The notes below the pieces were generated by a model. That model saw only the letters and a program-made list of their open reading frames with translations. It was not told where the DNA came from and ran no database searches. The position numbers and the translations under genes were made by a program. This document shows positions 29,596 through 42,600 of a DNA stretch of 53,849 nucleotides, piece by piece. Numbering within the stretch: position 1 is the first letter of the stretch; each line of letters starts with the position of its first letter. The stretch is from Corallococcus praedator (GTDB lineage: Bacteria; Myxococcota; Myxococcia; Myxococcales; Myxococcaceae), in the NCBI RefSeq assembly GCF_003612125.1, contig NZ_RAWI01000018.1:1-53849 (forward strand). Direction: 5' to 3'.

Positions 29596-32500
29596 GCAGC
29601 GAAGTCGAGCAGGACGCTCCTCAGATGGAAGGCGTGGCGATCGTGGGCATGGCGTGCCGGTTCCCCGGCGCCAGCACCCCCGAGGCTTTCTGGAAGAACC
29701 TCCAGGAAGGCGTGGAGTCCATCACCTTCCTCAAGGACGAGGAGTTGGATCGCGCCGCCATCGACCCCGCGGAGCTGAAGGATCCGAAGTACGTCAAGGC
29801 GCGGGCCACGCTGGACGGCATCGACCAGTTCGACGCGCGCTTCTTCGAACTGTCGCCGCGCGAGGCGGAGATCACCGATCCGCAGCAGCGCCTCTTCATG
29901 GAGTGCGTCTGGGAGGCCCTGGAGACCGCAGGCCACGACCCGTCGCGAGCCAAGGGGCCCATCGGCATCTACGCGGGCGCGGGCGCCAACGGCTACCTGC
30001 TCTACAACCTGTCGTCGGCCGGGCACCTGACGGGCACGGTGAGCGCGTTCCAGGCCGTCATCCACAACAAGAACGACCACCTGGCCACGCGCGTCGCCTA
30101 CAAGCTGGACCTCAAGGGCCCGGCGGTGACGGTGCAGACCGCGTGCTCCACGTCGCTCGTGGCCGTCTACCACGCGTGCCAGAGCCTGCTGAACTTCCAG
30201 TGCGACATGGCGCTGGCGGGCGGCGTCACCATCACCGTCCCGCAGAAGACGGGCTACCTCTACACCGAGCGTGGCATCGGATCCCCGGACGGCCACTGCC
30301 GCCCGTTCGACGCGAACGCACAGGGCACGGTGGGTGGCAGCGGCGCGGGCGCGGTGGTGCTCAAGCGCCTGTCTGACGCCATCGCGGACGGCGACATCAT
30401 CCACGCGGTCATCCGCGGCGGCGCGCTCAACAACGACGGAACCGACAAGGTCGGCTACACGGCGCCCAGCGTGAACGGCCAGGCCGAGGTCATCGGCATG
30501 GCGCACGCGCTGTCCGGCGTGGATCCCGACACCATCACCTACGTCGAAGCCCACGGCACGGGCACGCCCATGGGCGACCCGATTGAAGTGAAGGCGCTGA
30601 CGAAGGCGTTCCGCTCCGGCGGCGCCACGCGCAACGGCTACTGCGGCCTGGGCTCCGTGAAGAGCAACGTGGGCCACCTGGACACGGCGGCCGGCATCGC
30701 GGGCCTCATCAAGACGGCGCTGACGCTGAAGCACCGTCAGCTTCCGCCCAGCCTCGGCTTCGAGAAGCCCAACCCGGAGATCGACTTCGCGGGCAGCCCC
30801 TTCTACGTCAACGCGAAGCTCCAGGACTGGAACGCGCCCTCTCCGCGTCGCGCGGGCGTGAGCGCGTTCGGCCTGGGCGGCACCAACGCGCACGTCGTCC
30901 TGGAGGAGGCGCCCCAGCGCGCGCCGTCCGGGCCCTCGCGTGAGCACCAGTTGCTGGTGGTGTCGGCCCGCTCGGACGCGGCGCTGGAGACGGCGACGAC
31001 GCGGCTGGCGGAGCACCTGAAGGCGCATCCGGACCTGAACCTCGCGGACGTGGCTTTCACGCTCCAGAAGGGGCGCAAGGCCTTCGAGCACCGCCGCTTC
31101 GTGGTGGTCCGCACCGTGGAGGAGGCCGCGCAGGCGCTGGCGACGCTGTCCCCGGACCGCGTCATCACCCGCACCCAGGAGCGCGTCACCCGGCCCGTGA
31201 TGTTCATGTTCCCCGGCCAGGGATCGCAGCACCCGGGCATGGCCGCGTCCCTGTACCGGGGCGAGTCCGTGTTCCGCCAGGAGGCGGACCGCTGCCTGGA
31301 GCTGCTGTCCAAGCGCCACGGGCTGGAGCTGAAGGCGCTGCTGTTCGAAACCGACACGCAGGATGCGCAGGCCGCCTCGAAGCTGGAGCAGACGGCCCTC
31401 ACCCAGCCCGCCCTCTTCGTCGTGGAGTACGCGCTGGCGAAGCTGCTGCTGTCGTGGGGCCTGGAGCCCGCGGCGATGATCGGCCACAGCGTGGGCGAGT
31501 ACGTCGCGGCCTGCCTGGCCGGCGTCTTCACGCTGGAGGACGCGCTGGAGCTGGTCGCCACCCGGGGCCGGCTGATGCAGTCCTGCCCTCCGGGCGCCAT
31601 GCTGTCCGTACAGCTCGCGGAGGCGGACGTTCGCCCGTACTTGAGCGAGGGGCTGGAAGTCGCCGCCGCCAACGCGCCGGGCTCGTGCGTCGTCGCGGGC
31701 CCTCCGGCGGCCATCGAGGCGCTGGAGAAGCGGCTCGCGGCCAAGGACGTGCTGGCCCGTCGACTGCGCACGTCGCACGCGTTCCACTCCGCGATGATGG
31801 ACCCCATCGTCGGGGCCTTCCGTGACGCGGTGGCGAAGGCGAAGCCCTCCGCGCCGAAGCTGCGCTTCATCTCCAACGTGACGGGGACGTGGATCACCGC
31901 CGAACAGGCCACGTCGCCCGACTACTGGGCGAAGCACCTGCGCCAGCCGGTGCGCTTCGCGGACGGCCTGGATGAACTGCTGAAGGAGTCCGAGGCGGTG
32001 TTGCTGGAGGTGGGCCCGGGCAAGGCGCTCCAGTCGCTGGCGCGCTGGCACCCGCGCAAGAAGCCGACCCAGTCCATGCACACCCTGCTGCCGACGGTGG
32101 GCGAGGCCACGCCGGAAGCGGAGTACCTGCTGCGCACGCTGGGCCACCTGTGGCTGCTGGGCGTGGATGCGCCGGGCTACTTCGACGGTGAAACGCGCCG
32201 TCGCGAGCCGCTGCCCACCTACCCCTTCGAGCGCCAGCGCTACTGGGTGGACCTGCGCTCCTCCACCAGCGCCCAGGCGAAGCGCGGAGGTTCGCTGGAG
32301 AAGCGCCAGGACGTGGCGGGCTGGTTCTGGCTGCCGGTGTGGAAGGAGTCCGCGCCGAAGGTGGCCGCCGTCGGAGCCGCCAACGCGAAGGCGGCGCCGT
32401 GGCTGCTCCTGCAGGACAAGGCGGGCCTGGGCGCGAAGCTGGCCACGCGCCTGCGTCAGCAGGGCCACGCGCTGGTGGAAGTCATTCAGGGCCGTGAGTT

Positions 32501-35500
32501 CCGCCGCACGGGCGCGGACGCGTACGAGCTGAACCCCGGCCGCCGCGAGGACTACGCCTCGCTGCTGTCGGAGCTGGCGGCGGATGGACGGCTGCCGGAG
32601 CGCATCGTCCACCTCACCGGCATCACCGCCGAGGGCTCGGGCGCGGCGACGGAGGACGTCGTCGAGCGGTCGTTCTTCAGCCCGCTGCACCTCGCGCAGG
32701 CGCTGGGCGCGCACACGACGGGCAAGCCGGTGCGCCTGACGCTGGTGTCCAACGGCATGCAGGAGGTCACGGGCGGGGACCTCGTGTCGCCGGAGCAGGC
32801 GGTGGCGCTGGGGCCCACCAACGTCATCCCGCGCGAGCTGCCGCACGTGCACTGCCGCAGCGTGGACGTCACCCTGCCCCCGCTGAGCAGCTTCCAGGCC
32901 GGACGGCTGGTGGAGCTGCTGGCCGCGGAGCTCGCGTCGGACTCGGAGGAGCCCGTGGTGGCCTTCCGGAGTGGCCGCCGCTGGGTGCGCGACTTCGAGG
33001 AGGTGCGCCTGGAGGAAGGCCCCGAATCGGCGGTGCCGCTGCGCGAAGGCGGCGTGTACCTCATCACCGGCGGCCTGGGCGGCATCGGCCTGTCCTTCGC
33101 GGAAGCGCTGGCGGAGAAGTGCCACGCGCGGCTGGTGCTCGTCGGGCGCGCGGTGGTGCCTCCTCGCGAGGAGTGGGCGAAACACCTGGAGGCGTCCGGT
33201 GGTGACGAGGCCACGCGCCGTCGCATCCAGGCCGTGCAGCGCCTGGAGGAGAAGGGCGCGAAGGTGCTGGCGCTCAGCGCCGACGTGACGGACCTGGAGC
33301 GCATGCGGGCCGTGGTGGCCACCGCGCGGGAGCGCTTCGGCGCCATCCATGGTGTCATCCACGCGGCCGGTGTGCCGGGCGGCGGGCTGCTCCAGCTCAA
33401 GACGCGCGAGGCGGCGACGGCGGTGCTCGCGCCCAAGGTGACGGGCACGCGCGTGCTCGGGGCAGTGCTTGAGGGCGAGCGGCTGGACTTCTTCGCGGCC
33501 TGCTCGTCGCTCACCACCGTCGTGGGCCGCTTCGGCCAGGTGGACTACACGGCGGCCAACGCGTACCTGGACGCCTTCACCCGCGCGTACCAGGCCCGCA
33601 CCGGCACCTACGCGGTGTCCATTAACTGGGGCGCGTGGGACGAGGTCGGCATGGCGGCGCGGCCGGCGACGCAGACCGGCGAGGGCCGTGCGATTCCGCA
33701 CCCGTTCGTGCACCGCTGCCTCGTGGACACGCCGCAGCGCAAGGTCTTCTCCGGCACCTTCGGCGAGCCGCGCTCGCAGTGGGTGACGGACGAGCACCGC
33801 ATCCTCGGCAACCCAACGGTGCCGGGCGTGACGTACTTCGAGATGGTGCGCGCCGCGGTGGCGGACGAGGCGAAGGGCCGCACCATCGAGCTGTTGGACA
33901 ACTACTTCCTCGCGCCGCTGCGCGTGCCGGAGAACGAGACGCGCGAGGTGCGCCTCACCCTGGAGAAGGACGGGGACGGCTACCGCTGGGGCGTGAAGAG
34001 CCTGCCGCCGGGCGGCGTGGGCAAGGGCACGGACCACTCGGCGGGCCGGGTGCGCTTCGGCGGGCCCCGCGTGGCGCGCGTGGAGGACCTGGAGGCCATC
34101 CGCAAGCGGTGCGACAAGCCGCGTCCGCAGTCGCTGGAAGCCGAGTACGAGCAGGAGCTGGGGCCGCGCTGGCGCAGCGTGCAGGCCATCCTCCCGGGTG
34201 ACAACGAGCTGTTGATGGTGCTGGAGCTGATGCCGGAGTTCACCGGCGACTTCGAGCAGCTGCTCTTCCACCCGTCGCTCATCGACCGCACGTCGGGTAT
34301 CGCCAAGAGCTTCCTCGCGGAGCACGGCTACTACCTGCCCTTCGGCTACAAGGTGCTGCGCCTGCACGGCGAGCTGCCGCGCCGCGTGTACAGCCACGCG
34401 CGCTTCCGGGCCAACGAGTCGTCCAACGGCGATGAGACGCTCGCCTTCGACCTCACGATGATGGACGAGCAGGGCCGCGTCCTGGTGGAGGTGGAGCGGC
34501 TGACGCAGAAGCGCGTCAACGACCCCGCCGCCGAGCTGCGCGCCCTGGCCGCCGCCGCCCGCGAGTCCGCGCTGGCGAAGGTGCTTCCCACCGAGGAGCG
34601 CCAGGAGATCTCCCCGCGCGAGGGCGTGGTGGCGCTGGAGCGCATCCTGGCCTCCGCGCTGGCGTCCCAGGTGGTGGTGTCCGTGCGCGACCTGCACGCG
34701 ACCATCGCCCACACGGACGAGGTCGTCCGCGAACGGGTGCTCCAGGCCGTGGGGGAGACGCGTGCCCCCGGCGAGCAGCAGGCCCGTCCCAAGCTGAAGA
34801 CGGAGTACGTGGCGCCGCGCAACGACATCGAGCAGCGCATCGCCGAAGCCTGGCAGGCGGTGCTCGGCATCGACCGCGTGGGCGTGAACGACAACTTCTT
34901 CGAGCTGGGCGGCGACTCCGTGCAGGCCATCCAGATCATCGCGCGCGGCAGCCAGTCCGGGTTGCAGTTGAGCCCGCAGCAGTTCTTCCAGTACTCCACC
35001 ATCGCGGAGCTGGCGGCGATGATCGCCGGCATCGTTGCGAAGCAGGCCGAACAGGGACCGGTGGTGGGCCCTGCCCCGCTCACCCCCGAACAGCGTCGCC
35101 TGTTGGAAGCGCCCACCGGCGCCTCCACGCGGGTGGCAAGGGTCGCGGTGCGTGGGCCGGTGGACGCGCCCGCGCTGTCCCAGGCCCTGGGCACGGTGCT
35201 GTCGCACCACGACGCCCTGCGCCTGCGCTTCACGCGAGGCGTGTCCGGTTGGCAGCAGGCGGGCACGGCTCCCGGCACGGAAGTGTCCTTCGCGGAGGTG
35301 GACCTGCGCGCACTGCCCGCCGCCGAGCACGAAGCGGCGCTGCACGGCGAGGAGGAGAAGCTCCGCGCGAAGCTGGACGTCGGCGCGGGTCCGCTCGCGG
35401 CGGCCGCGTGGGTGCGGCTGGAGGGCGGCGTGGGCAGCCAGTTGCTGATCGCGGCGCATGGGCTCGCGGTGGACGGGGCCTCCTGGAGACTCCTCGTGGA

Positions 35501-36452
35501 GGACCTGTCCGCGGCCGTGCGCCAGACGCGCGGTGGACCGGCCCTGCGCGCGAAGACGGCGTCCTTCAAGCGCTGGGCGGAGCGGCTGACGGAAGAAGCC
35601 GCCTCCGAGTCCCTGCGCAAGGAGGAGTCGGTGTGGACGGGCGCCGCCCAGGAGGGCGCCACGAAGCTGCCGGTGGAGCGCGCGGGGAGCCCGTCGGGGG
35701 CGGCGCGCGTCGTGGAGGTGTCGCTGTCGGAGGATGAGACGCGGCGGCTGCACGAGAAGCTTTCCGGCACGTGGCGCGCGGACGTGGCCGAGGGCGCGCT
35801 GGCGGCGCTGGGTCAGGCCCTGGCGACCTGGACCGGCGGCGGACGGCTGCGCGTGGATGTCGTGACGGACGGACGCGACGCGTTCGACGGTCAGGACTTC
35901 TCGCGCACGGTGGGCTGCTTCGACGTCACCTGGCCGCTGCTGCTGGAGCTGGATCGTGACCAGGGGGCAGGCGACGCGCTCAAGGCCGCGAAGGAGCGCA
36001 TGCGCCGCGTGCCGCGCCGGGGCATCGGCTTCGGGCTGCTGCGCGACGGCTCTCACGGCGAGCTGTCCGAACGCCTGCGCCACCTGCCCAGGGCGGAGGT
36101 GCTCGTGCGACACCTGGGGTCGGTGGACGCTACGGAGGACGCGGCGCCCTTCGGTGCGGGTACGTCGCCCGGTGCCCACCGCGCGACGGGTGGGTACGCG
36201 CTGGAGGTGGAGACGTTCCTGTCCGGCGGGCGCCTGCACGTGCGCTGCGCCTACGACGACGGGACGTACACGCAGGGAACGGCGTCGAAGCTCGCGGGCG
36301 ATGTCCTCGCGGCGTTGCGCACGCTGGGCAGCGAGGCGCAGGACACGAAGGCGGCGCTGTCATCCGTGGATTTCCCCCTCGCGGGACTGGATGACTCGCA
36401 GCTGGGGGCACTCGCGGCGCTCATCAACGATGCGGACGGGTCGGAGAGCTAG
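29592..36452 (+). CDS. PKS module KS-AT-KR-DH-ACP with C-terminal epimerization-like domain
   Basis: This is a 2286-residue type I PKS overlapping the previous gene by ATGA. Domains: KS (13-430, Cys185, His321, His362); AT (about 535-850, GHSVGEY Ser633, HAFHS implying malonyl-CoA); KR with structural half (about 900-1330, GGLGGIG, Tyr1319); DH after the KR (about 1370-1640, [11 protein letters not shown] His1402, HPSLIDRT Asp1565); carrier (GGDS, Ser1776, the variant usual before epimerization domains). The last ~460 residues resemble an NRPS epimerization domain ([28 protein letters not shown]). The EGHGRE box that holds the catalytic Glu is changed to TDGRDAF, and HH is AH. The module should add malonate, reduce the ketone and perhaps dehydrate. 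Confidence 0.9.
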   Translation: MSSEVEQDAPQMEGVAIVGMACRFPGASTPEAFWKNLQEGVESITFLKDEELDRAAIDPAELKDPKYVKARATLDGIDQFDARFFELSPREAEITDPQQRLFMECVWEALETAGHDPSRAKGPIGIYAGAGANGYLLYNLSSAGHLTGTVSAFQAVIHNKNDHLATRVAYKLDLKGPAVTVQTACSTSLVAVYHACQSLLNFQCDMALAGGVTITVPQKTGYLYTERGIGSPDGHCRPFDANAQGTVGGSGAGAVVLKRLSDAIADGDIIHAVIRGGALNNDGTDKVGYTAPSVNGQAEVIGMAHALSGVDPDTITYVEAHGTGTPMGDPIEVKALTKAFRSGGATRNGYCGLGSVKSNVGHLDTAAGIAGLIKTALTLKHRQLPPSLGFEKPNPEIDFAGSPFYVNAKLQDWNAPSPRRAGVSAFGLGGTNAHVVLEEAPQRAPSGPSREHQLLVVSARSDAALETATTRLAEHLKAHPDLNLADVAFTLQKGRKAFEHRRFVVVRTVEEAAQALATLSPDRVITRTQERVTRPVMFMFPGQGSQHPGMAASLYRGESVFRQEADRCLELLSKRHGLELKALLFETDTQDAQAASKLEQTALTQPALFVVEYALAKLLLSWGLEPAAMIGHSVGEYVAACLAGVFTLEDALELVATRGRLMQSCPPGAMLSVQLAEADVRPYLSEGLEVAAANAPGSCVVAGPPAAIEALEKRLAAKDVLARRLRTSHAFHSAMMDPIVGAFRDAVAKAKPSAPKLRFISNVTGTWITAEQATSPDYWAKHLRQPVRFADGLDELLKESEAVLLEVGPGKALQSLARWHPRKKPTQSMHTLLPTVGEATPEAEYLLRTLGHLWLLGVDAPGYFDGETRRREPLPTYPFERQRYWVDLRSSTSAQAKRGGSLEKRQDVAGWFWLPVWKESAPKVAAVGAANAKAAPWLLLQDKAGLGAKLATRLRQQGHALVEVIQGREFRRTGADAYELNPGRREDYASLLSELAADGRLPERIVHLTGITAEGSGAATEDVVERSFFSPLHLAQALGAHTTGKPVRLTLVSNGMQEVTGGDLVSPEQAVALGPTNVIPRELPHVHCRSVDVTLPPLSSFQAGRLVELLAAELASDSEEPVVAFRSGRRWVRDFEEVRLEEGPESAVPLREGGVYLITGGLGGIGLSFAEALAEKCHARLVLVGRAVVPPREEWAKHLEASGGDEATRRRIQAVQRLEEKGAKVLALSADVTDLERMRAVVATARERFGAIHGVIHAAGVPGGGLLQLKTREAATAVLAPKVTGTRVLGAVLEGERLDFFAACSSLTTVVGRFGQVDYTAANAYLDAFTRAYQARTGTYAVSINWGAWDEVGMAARPATQTGEGRAIPHPFVHRCLVDTPQRKVFSGTFGEPRSQWVTDEHRILGNPTVPGVTYFEMVRAAVADEAKGRTIELLDNYFLAPLRVPENETREVRLTLEKDGDGYRWGVKSLPPGGVGKGTDHSAGRVRFGGPRVARVEDLEAIRKRCDKPRPQSLEAEYEQELGPRWRSVQAILPGDNELLMVLELMPEFTGDFEQLLFHPSLIDRTSGIAKSFLAEHGYYLPFGYKVLRLHGELPRRVYSHARFRANESSNGDETLAFDLTMMDEQGRVLVEVERLTQKRVNDPAAELRALAAAARESALAKVLPTEERQEISPREGVVALERILASALASQVVVSVRDLHATIAHTDEVVRERVLQAVGETRAPGEQQARPKLKTEYVAPRNDIEQRIAEAWQAVLGIDRVGVNDNFFELGGDSVQAIQIIARGSQSGLQLSPQQFFQYSTIAELAAMIAGIVAKQAEQGPVVGPAPLTPEQRRLLEAPTGASTRVARVAVRGPVDAPALSQALGTVLSHHDALRLRFTRGVSGWQQAGTAPGTEVSFAEVDLRALPAAEHEAALHGEEEKLRAKLDVGAGPLAAAAWVRLEGGVGSQLLIAAHGLAVDGASWRLLVEDLSAAVRQTRGGPALRAKTASFKRWAERLTEEAASESLRKEESVWTGAAQEGATKLPVERAGSPSGAARVVEVSLSEDETRRLHEKLSGTWRADVAEGALAALGQALATWTGGGRLRVDVVTDGRDAFDGQDFSRTVGCFDVTWPLLLELDRDQGAGDALKAAKERMRRVPRRGIGFGLLRDGSHGELSERLRHLPRAEVLVRHLGSVDATEDAAPFGAGTSPGAHRATGGYALEVETFLSGGRLHVRCAYDDGTYTQGTASKLAGDVLAALRTLGSEAQDTKAALSSVDFPLAGLDDSQLGALAALINDADGSES
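35070..36440 (+). other. Epimerization-like pseudo-domain on the PKS
   Basis: Residues about 1825-2280 of the PKS. Ser-Trp after the DG motif and SRTVG are hallmarks of epimerization rather than condensation domains. His1956 (second of the motif) remains, but the general-base Glu is not conserved. Its position behind a PKS carrier, not an aminoacyl carrier, is odd. Confidence 0.72.
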
Positions 36453-36460
36453 GCAACACC

Positions 36461-39400
36461 ATGAAGAACGTCGACGACATCTACCGTCTTTCGCCCATGC
36501 AGCAGGGCCTGCTGTTCCACACGCTCGGCGCGCCGGGCACCTACGTGGAACAGGTCTACTGGTCCTGGCGCGGCGAGCTGGACGTGGCCACGCTCCAGCG
36601 CGCGTGGCAGCGGATGGTGGAGCGGCACACGCCGCTGCGCACGGCGTTCTTCTGGGAAGGCATGAAGGACCCCCTCCAGGCGGTGCGTCGGAAGGTGGAA
36701 CCGACGTGGCGTCTGGAGGACTGGACGCAGGTGCCTCCGGAAGATCAGGAGGCACGCTTCGCGGCCCGGCTGGAAGCGGATCAGCGCGAGGGCTTCAATC
36801 TGTCCGCCGCTCCGCTCCTGCGCTTCACGCTGGTGAAGTGCGGGCCCGCGCTCACGCGGTGCATGCTCAGCTACCACCACCTGGTGATGGATGGCTGGTC
36901 GCTGCCCGTGTGCATGCGGGAGCTGTTCCTCACCTACGACGCGCTCAGCCGGGGCGAGGAACCTCAGTTGGATCCGGCCCGGCCGTACCGGGATTACATC
37001 GGCTGGCTGTCGAAGCAGGACCGGGCCCAGGCGGAGCGCTTCTGGCGTGAACGGCTGGCGGGCTTCCACGCCGCCACCCCGCTCGCGGCGGACCGGCCCG
37101 CTGGGCATGGTTCGGAGGTGGAGGCCTACGGCACCCGGTCCCTGCGGCCGGGCGCGGCGCTGAGCGGGAGGCTGGCGACCTTCACGCGGCAGCATCAGGT
37201 GACGTTGAGCACGCTGGTGCAGGGCGCGTGGGCGCTGACGCTGGGCCGGCACAGCGGACAGGAGGACGTGGCCTTCGGCACGGTCGTGTCCGGACGTCCG
37301 CCCTCGCTGCCCGGCGTGGACGGCATGCTGGGCACGTTCATCAACACACAGGTGAGCCGGGTGCGGCTGCCTTCGGACACCAGCGTGCTGTCGTGGCTGA
37401 AGGCGCTGCAGGCGGAGCAGTTCGCCGCGCGGGACTACGAATACGTATCGCTGGTGGACGTGCAGGGGTGGAGCGACGTGCCCCGCGGCCAGCCCCTCTT
37501 CGAGAGCCTGGTCATCTTCGAGAACCTGCCGCGCCGGGGACTCGCGTCGGAGATGACGGCGAGGCTGCCGGTGGACGGCTTCGCGCGCACGCACGCGCGC
37601 ACCGGCTACCCGCTGAGCTTCGTGGTGCTTCCAGACGCCACGGACCTGGAGCTGCAACTCACCTACGACGAGGCCCGCTTCGACGCGGCCACGGTTCAGC
37701 GGATGCTGGGCCACGTCGCCACGGTGCTGGAGTCCATCGTCGGCGCGCCCGAGGCGCGGCTGGCGGACGTGTCGCTGCTCACACCCGAGGAGCGTCAGCA
37801 GGTCCTGCACGCGTGGAACGACACGCGCGCGGAGTACCCGTCCTCTGAAGGCATCGCCTCACTCTTCGAGTCCCAGGCGCGCCGCACGCCGGACGCGATC
37901 GCGCTCTCTTTCGAGGGACAGTCCCTCACCTACGCGCAGCTCGACGCGCTCTCGAATCAGCTTGCCCGGCGGCTCCAGGAGTTGGGGGTCCGCCCCGGTG
38001 ACTTCGTCGCCCTCTCGCTGGAGCGCTCCTTCGAGCTGGTCGTCTCCATCCTCGCCGTCTTGAAGACGGGCGCGGCCTACGTGCCGCTGGAGGCTTCTCA
38101 TCCCCGTGAGCGCCTGGCGCTGATGCTCCAGGATGTCGGGGCGCGACTGCTCATCACCCGGCAACGGTTCGCGGACGCGCTCTCTCCGCTCGTCCCGGCG
38201 ACGCTCTGCCTCGATGAGGACTGGCGCGCGCAGCTCGCGTCCCTGTCGGACTCCACGCTGGAGGTCCCGGGCCTGGGCGGAGACAGCCTTGCCTACGTGA
38301 TGTTCACGTCCGGCTCCACGGGCCGGCCCAAGGGCGTGTGCGTCCCCCACCGTGCGGTCGTGCGGCTGGTGCACGGCAATCGCTTCATGCGCTTCGGGCC
38401 CCAGGAGGTCTTCCTCCAGTTGGCCCCCGCCGCGTTCGACGCCTCCACCCTGGAGGTCTGGGGTGCGCTGCTGCACGGCGCCCGGTTGGTCCTGGCCCCC
38501 GCTCGGGACCTCTCGCTGTCCGAAGTGGCGGCACTGCTGCGCGAGCACCGCGTCACCACCCTCTGGCTGACGGCTGCGCTCTACGAGCAGATGGTGCTCC
38601 ACCACGTGGATGCACTGGCGACCGTGCCCCAGGTGCTCGCGGGCGGCGACGTGCTGCCGGTGCAGCGCGTGCGGGAGCACGTCTCGCGGTTGTCCGCGGA
38701 GTCGGTGCTGCTCAATGCCTACGGCCCGACGGAGAACACCACCTTCTCCACCACGCTCACGCTCACGCGGAGCAGCACGGTGGAGGCCGCGGTCTCCATC
38801 GGGCGTCCCATCGGAAACTCGACGGCGTACGTGCTGGACCCGGCGCTGCGGCCGGTGCCCGTGGGTGTTCCGGGCGAGCTGTACGTCGGTGGCGAAGGGC
38901 TCGCGTGGGGCTACCTGCACCAGCCGGCCCTGACCGCCGAGCGCTTCCTCCCCCACCCCTTCAGCCCCACCCCGGGTGCGCGTCTGTACCGCACGGGCGA
39001 CTCCGTGCGCTGGCGTCCCGACGGGACGTTGGACTTCCTGGGCCGCACCGACTTCCAGGTGAAGCTGCGCGGCTTCCGCATTGAGCCCGGTGAAGTCGAG
39101 GCCGCCGTGCGCCAGGTGCCCGGTGTGCGTGAAGCCGTCGTCCTCGTGCGCGAGGACATCCCCGGCGACAAGCGCCTCGTCGCGTACGTGGTGCCCGCCG
39201 GCCCGGATGCGGCGCACCCCTCCCCGTCCGAACTCCGCGAACACCTGCGCCAGCGCGTGCCCGAGTACATGGTGCCCGCGGCCTTCATGGTGTTGGAGGC
39301 GCTGCCGGTCAACGCCAACGGCAAGGTGGACCGCAGGGCCCTGCCCGCGCCCGACGCGAGCGCCGTGGTGCGCGCCCCTTCGCGCCCCCCCTCCACCGAC

Positions 39401-39610
39401 ACCGAGCGCCGGCTCGCGGCCCTCTGGACCGAGGTGCTCAACGCCGGCACCGTGAACGCGGAGGACGACTTCTTCGCGTTGGGTGGCCACTCGCTGCGCG
39501 TCACCCAGCTCGTCTCCCGCGTGCGCGCGGTCTTCGACGTGGAGCTGCCCCTGCGGGCCGTCTTCGAGGCCCCGACCCTCGCCGCCCTGGCCGCGCGCCT
39601 GGACGCCGCC
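36461..39610 (+). other. Giant NRPS module 1 (C-A-PCP), Val-like pocket
   Basis: C domain 36461-37790 has intact HHLVMDG. The A domain (about 37850-39350) pocket reads D-A-L-W-L-G-A-T-F-K, seven of ten positions like the Val code DAFWIGGTFK. The PCP has LGGHS at Ser1011. Confidence 0.75.
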
Positions 39611-42600
39611 AACACCGACGCCGCGAAGCAGGCACCGCCCCTGGTGCGTGCACCGCGCGAAGGCGCCCTGCCGCTGTCCTTCTCACAGCAGCGGCTGTGG
39701 TTCCTGGATCAACTCCAGCCGGACAGCGCCTTCTACAACGTGCCCGGCGTGGTGTGGCTGGAGGGAGAGCTCGACGCGCAGGCCCTGGAGCAGAGCTTGC
39801 GCGCCCTGGTGGAGCGCCATGAAGTGCTGCGCACCACCTTCCCGCCGGAAGGCGACACGCCCGTCCAGGTCATCCACCCCACGGGGCTGGCCGCCCTGCC
39901 CGCCATCGACCTGACGGACCTGTCCCCCGACGCGCGCGAGGCCGAAGCCCGGCGCCTCGCCTCCGAGGAAGCCGGACGTCCGTTCAACCTGAAGCACGGG
40001 CCCGTGCTGCGCGTCACCCTGCTGCGGCTGGAGCCCACGCGTCACGCGCTGCTCGTGACGCTGCACCACATCGTGTCGGACGGCTGGTCCCTGGGCGTGA
40101 TGGTGCGCGAGCTGGCCGCCTTCTACCGCGCCTTCACCACCGGCCAGTCTCCCAACCTTCCCACGCTGCCCGTGCAGTACGCCGACTTCGCCGTCTGGCA
40201 GCGGCAGTGGCTCCAGGGCGACGTCCTGGACGCGCAGCTGGACTTCTGGCGTCAGCAGCTCGCGGGTGCGCCCGCGGCGCTGGAGCTGCCCACCGACCGG
40301 CCTCGCCCCGCGATCCAGTCCTTCCGGGGCGCGTCCCTCCCCGTGCGACTGCCCCGCGCCGTCGTGGATCCGGTTCAGGCCCTGGCGCAGCAGGAAGGCG
40401 CTACGCCCTTCATGGTGCTGCTGGCCTCCTTCCAGCTCCTGCTCTCGCGCTACTCCGGTCAACAGGACGTCAGCGTCGGCGCGCCCATCGCGAACCGCAA
40501 CCGCGCGGAGACCGAAGGCCTCATCGGCTTCTTCGTCAACTCGCTGGTCCTGCGCGCGCGCATCGACGCACGCGCTTCCTTCCGCACCCTGTTGCGACAG
40601 GTGAAGCAGTCCACGCTCGCCGCCTACGAGCACCAGGACGTGCCCTTCGAGAAGCTCGTCGAAGCGCTCCAGCCCCAGCGGGACCTGAGCCGTTCTCCGC
40701 TGTTCCAGGTCATCTTCGCGCTGCAGAACGCGCCCATGGGTTCGCTGGCGCTGCCCGGACTGAGCCTCAAGCTCCAGGAGCCGGACACCTCCACCGCGAA
40801 GTTCGACCTGGACCTCAACCTCCAGGAGACCCCTGAAGGCCTCGCCGGCTCCATCGGCTACAGCACGGACCTCTTCGACACCTCCACCATCACCCGGATG
40901 GTGGAGCACTTCGGCGTGCTGCTGAGCGCGCTGTGCGCCCGGCCGGATGCACCGCTCGCCTCGTTCTCCCTGCTGACCGGTGACGAGCGGCAGCGCGTGC
41001 TCGTGGACTGGAACGCCACCGCCCGCGACTACCCGCGCGAGCCGTCCCTCGCGGCCCTCTTCTCACGACAGGCCGCGCTCACCCCGGACGCCATTGCCCT
41101 CGTGCAGGGCGAGCAGGTGCTGACGTACGCCCAGCTCGACCTGCTCTCGAATCAGGTCGCGCATCCGCTCCGGGTCCTCGGCGTCGGCCCCGGCTCCCGC
41201 GTCGCCCTTTCGCTGGAGCGTTCGTTCGAGCTGGTCGTCTCCATCCTGGCCATCCTCAAGGCGGGGGGCGCCTACGTCCCCCTGGACGCCTCGCTCCCTC
41301 GCGAGCGCCTGGGCTTGATGATCCAGGACGTCGGGGCCCGCATCCTCCTCACGCAGGAGCGGTTCGCCGCATCGCTCTCGCCGCTGTTCGACTCGACGTT
41401 CCTCTTCGATGCCGACTGGCGCGCGCGCCTCGCGACGCAGCGGGACTCCGCGTTGGAGATCCCGGACGTGGGAGGCGACAGCCTCGCCTACGTGATGTTC
41501 ACGTCCGGCTCCACGGGCCGGCCCAAGGGGGTCTGCATTCCCCAGCGTGCCGTCACGCGGCTGGTGCGCGACAACACCTTCCTGCGCTTCGGACCCCAGG
41601 AGGTCTTCCTCCAACTGGCGCCCGTCGCCTTCGACGCCTCCACCCTGGAGCTATGGGGCCCGCTGCTCCACGGCGCCCGGCTGGTGCTGCCCCCTCCGCA
41701 CGCGCTGTCCCTGGAGGAGATCGCCGGACTGCTGCGGCAACACCGCGTCTCCTCGCTCTTCATCACGACCGCCCTCTTCGCCCAGTTGGTGCAGAACGAG
41801 CCCGAAGCGCTGGCGAACGTGTCCCAGCTCATGGCCGGCGGCGAAGCCATGCCCCTGGCGCGCGCTCGCGAGCACCTGGAGCGCATGCGCCCGGGCACGC
41901 GCTTCTTCCACGTCTACGGGCCCACGGAGAACACCACCTTCTCCACCAGCCAGCCGCTGGAGCCCGGGACGCCCGTGGGCGGCTCGCTGCCCATCGGCCG
42001 GTCCATCTCCAACTCCACGGCCTACGTGTTGGATCCGGACCTGCAACCGGTGCCGGTGGGCGTACCCGGCGAGCTTTACGTCGGTGGCGAGGGCCTTGCC
42101 TGGGGCTACCTCCAGCAGCCGACGCTGACGGCCGAGCGCTTCCTTCCGGATCCTTTCGGCACCACGCCGGGCGCGCGCCTGTACCGCACGGGCGACAAGG
42201 TGCGCTGGCTGGCCGACGGGGCCCTGGACTTCCTGGGCCGCACCGACTTCCAGGTGAAGCTGCGCGGCTTCCGCATCGAGCCGGGTGAAATCGAAGCCGT
42301 CCTGCGCCAGGTGCCCGGCATCCGGGACGCCATCGTGCTTGTGCGCGAGGACAGCCCCGGGGACAAGCGGCTGGTCGCGTACGTGGTTCCGTCCGCATCC
42401 GGCGAGGCAGGCCCCACGCCGGACACGCTGCGCACCACGCTCAAGCAGCACCTGCCCGAGTACATGGTGCCCGCGGCCTTCGTCCTGATGGACGCGCTGC
42501 CGCTCAACGCCAACAACAAGGTGGACCGCAAGGCGCTGCCCGTGCCCGACGCGGGCTCCGTGGTGCGCGTCGCGTCGCGTGCGCCCGAAACGGACACCGA

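Noticed and set aside
29247-36239. A 2330-codon open frame on the minus strand opposite the PKS
   Set aside because: It mirrors the PKS gene, is rich in Arg/His/Gly/Ala with no domain motifs, and arises from strong GC bias at third positions.
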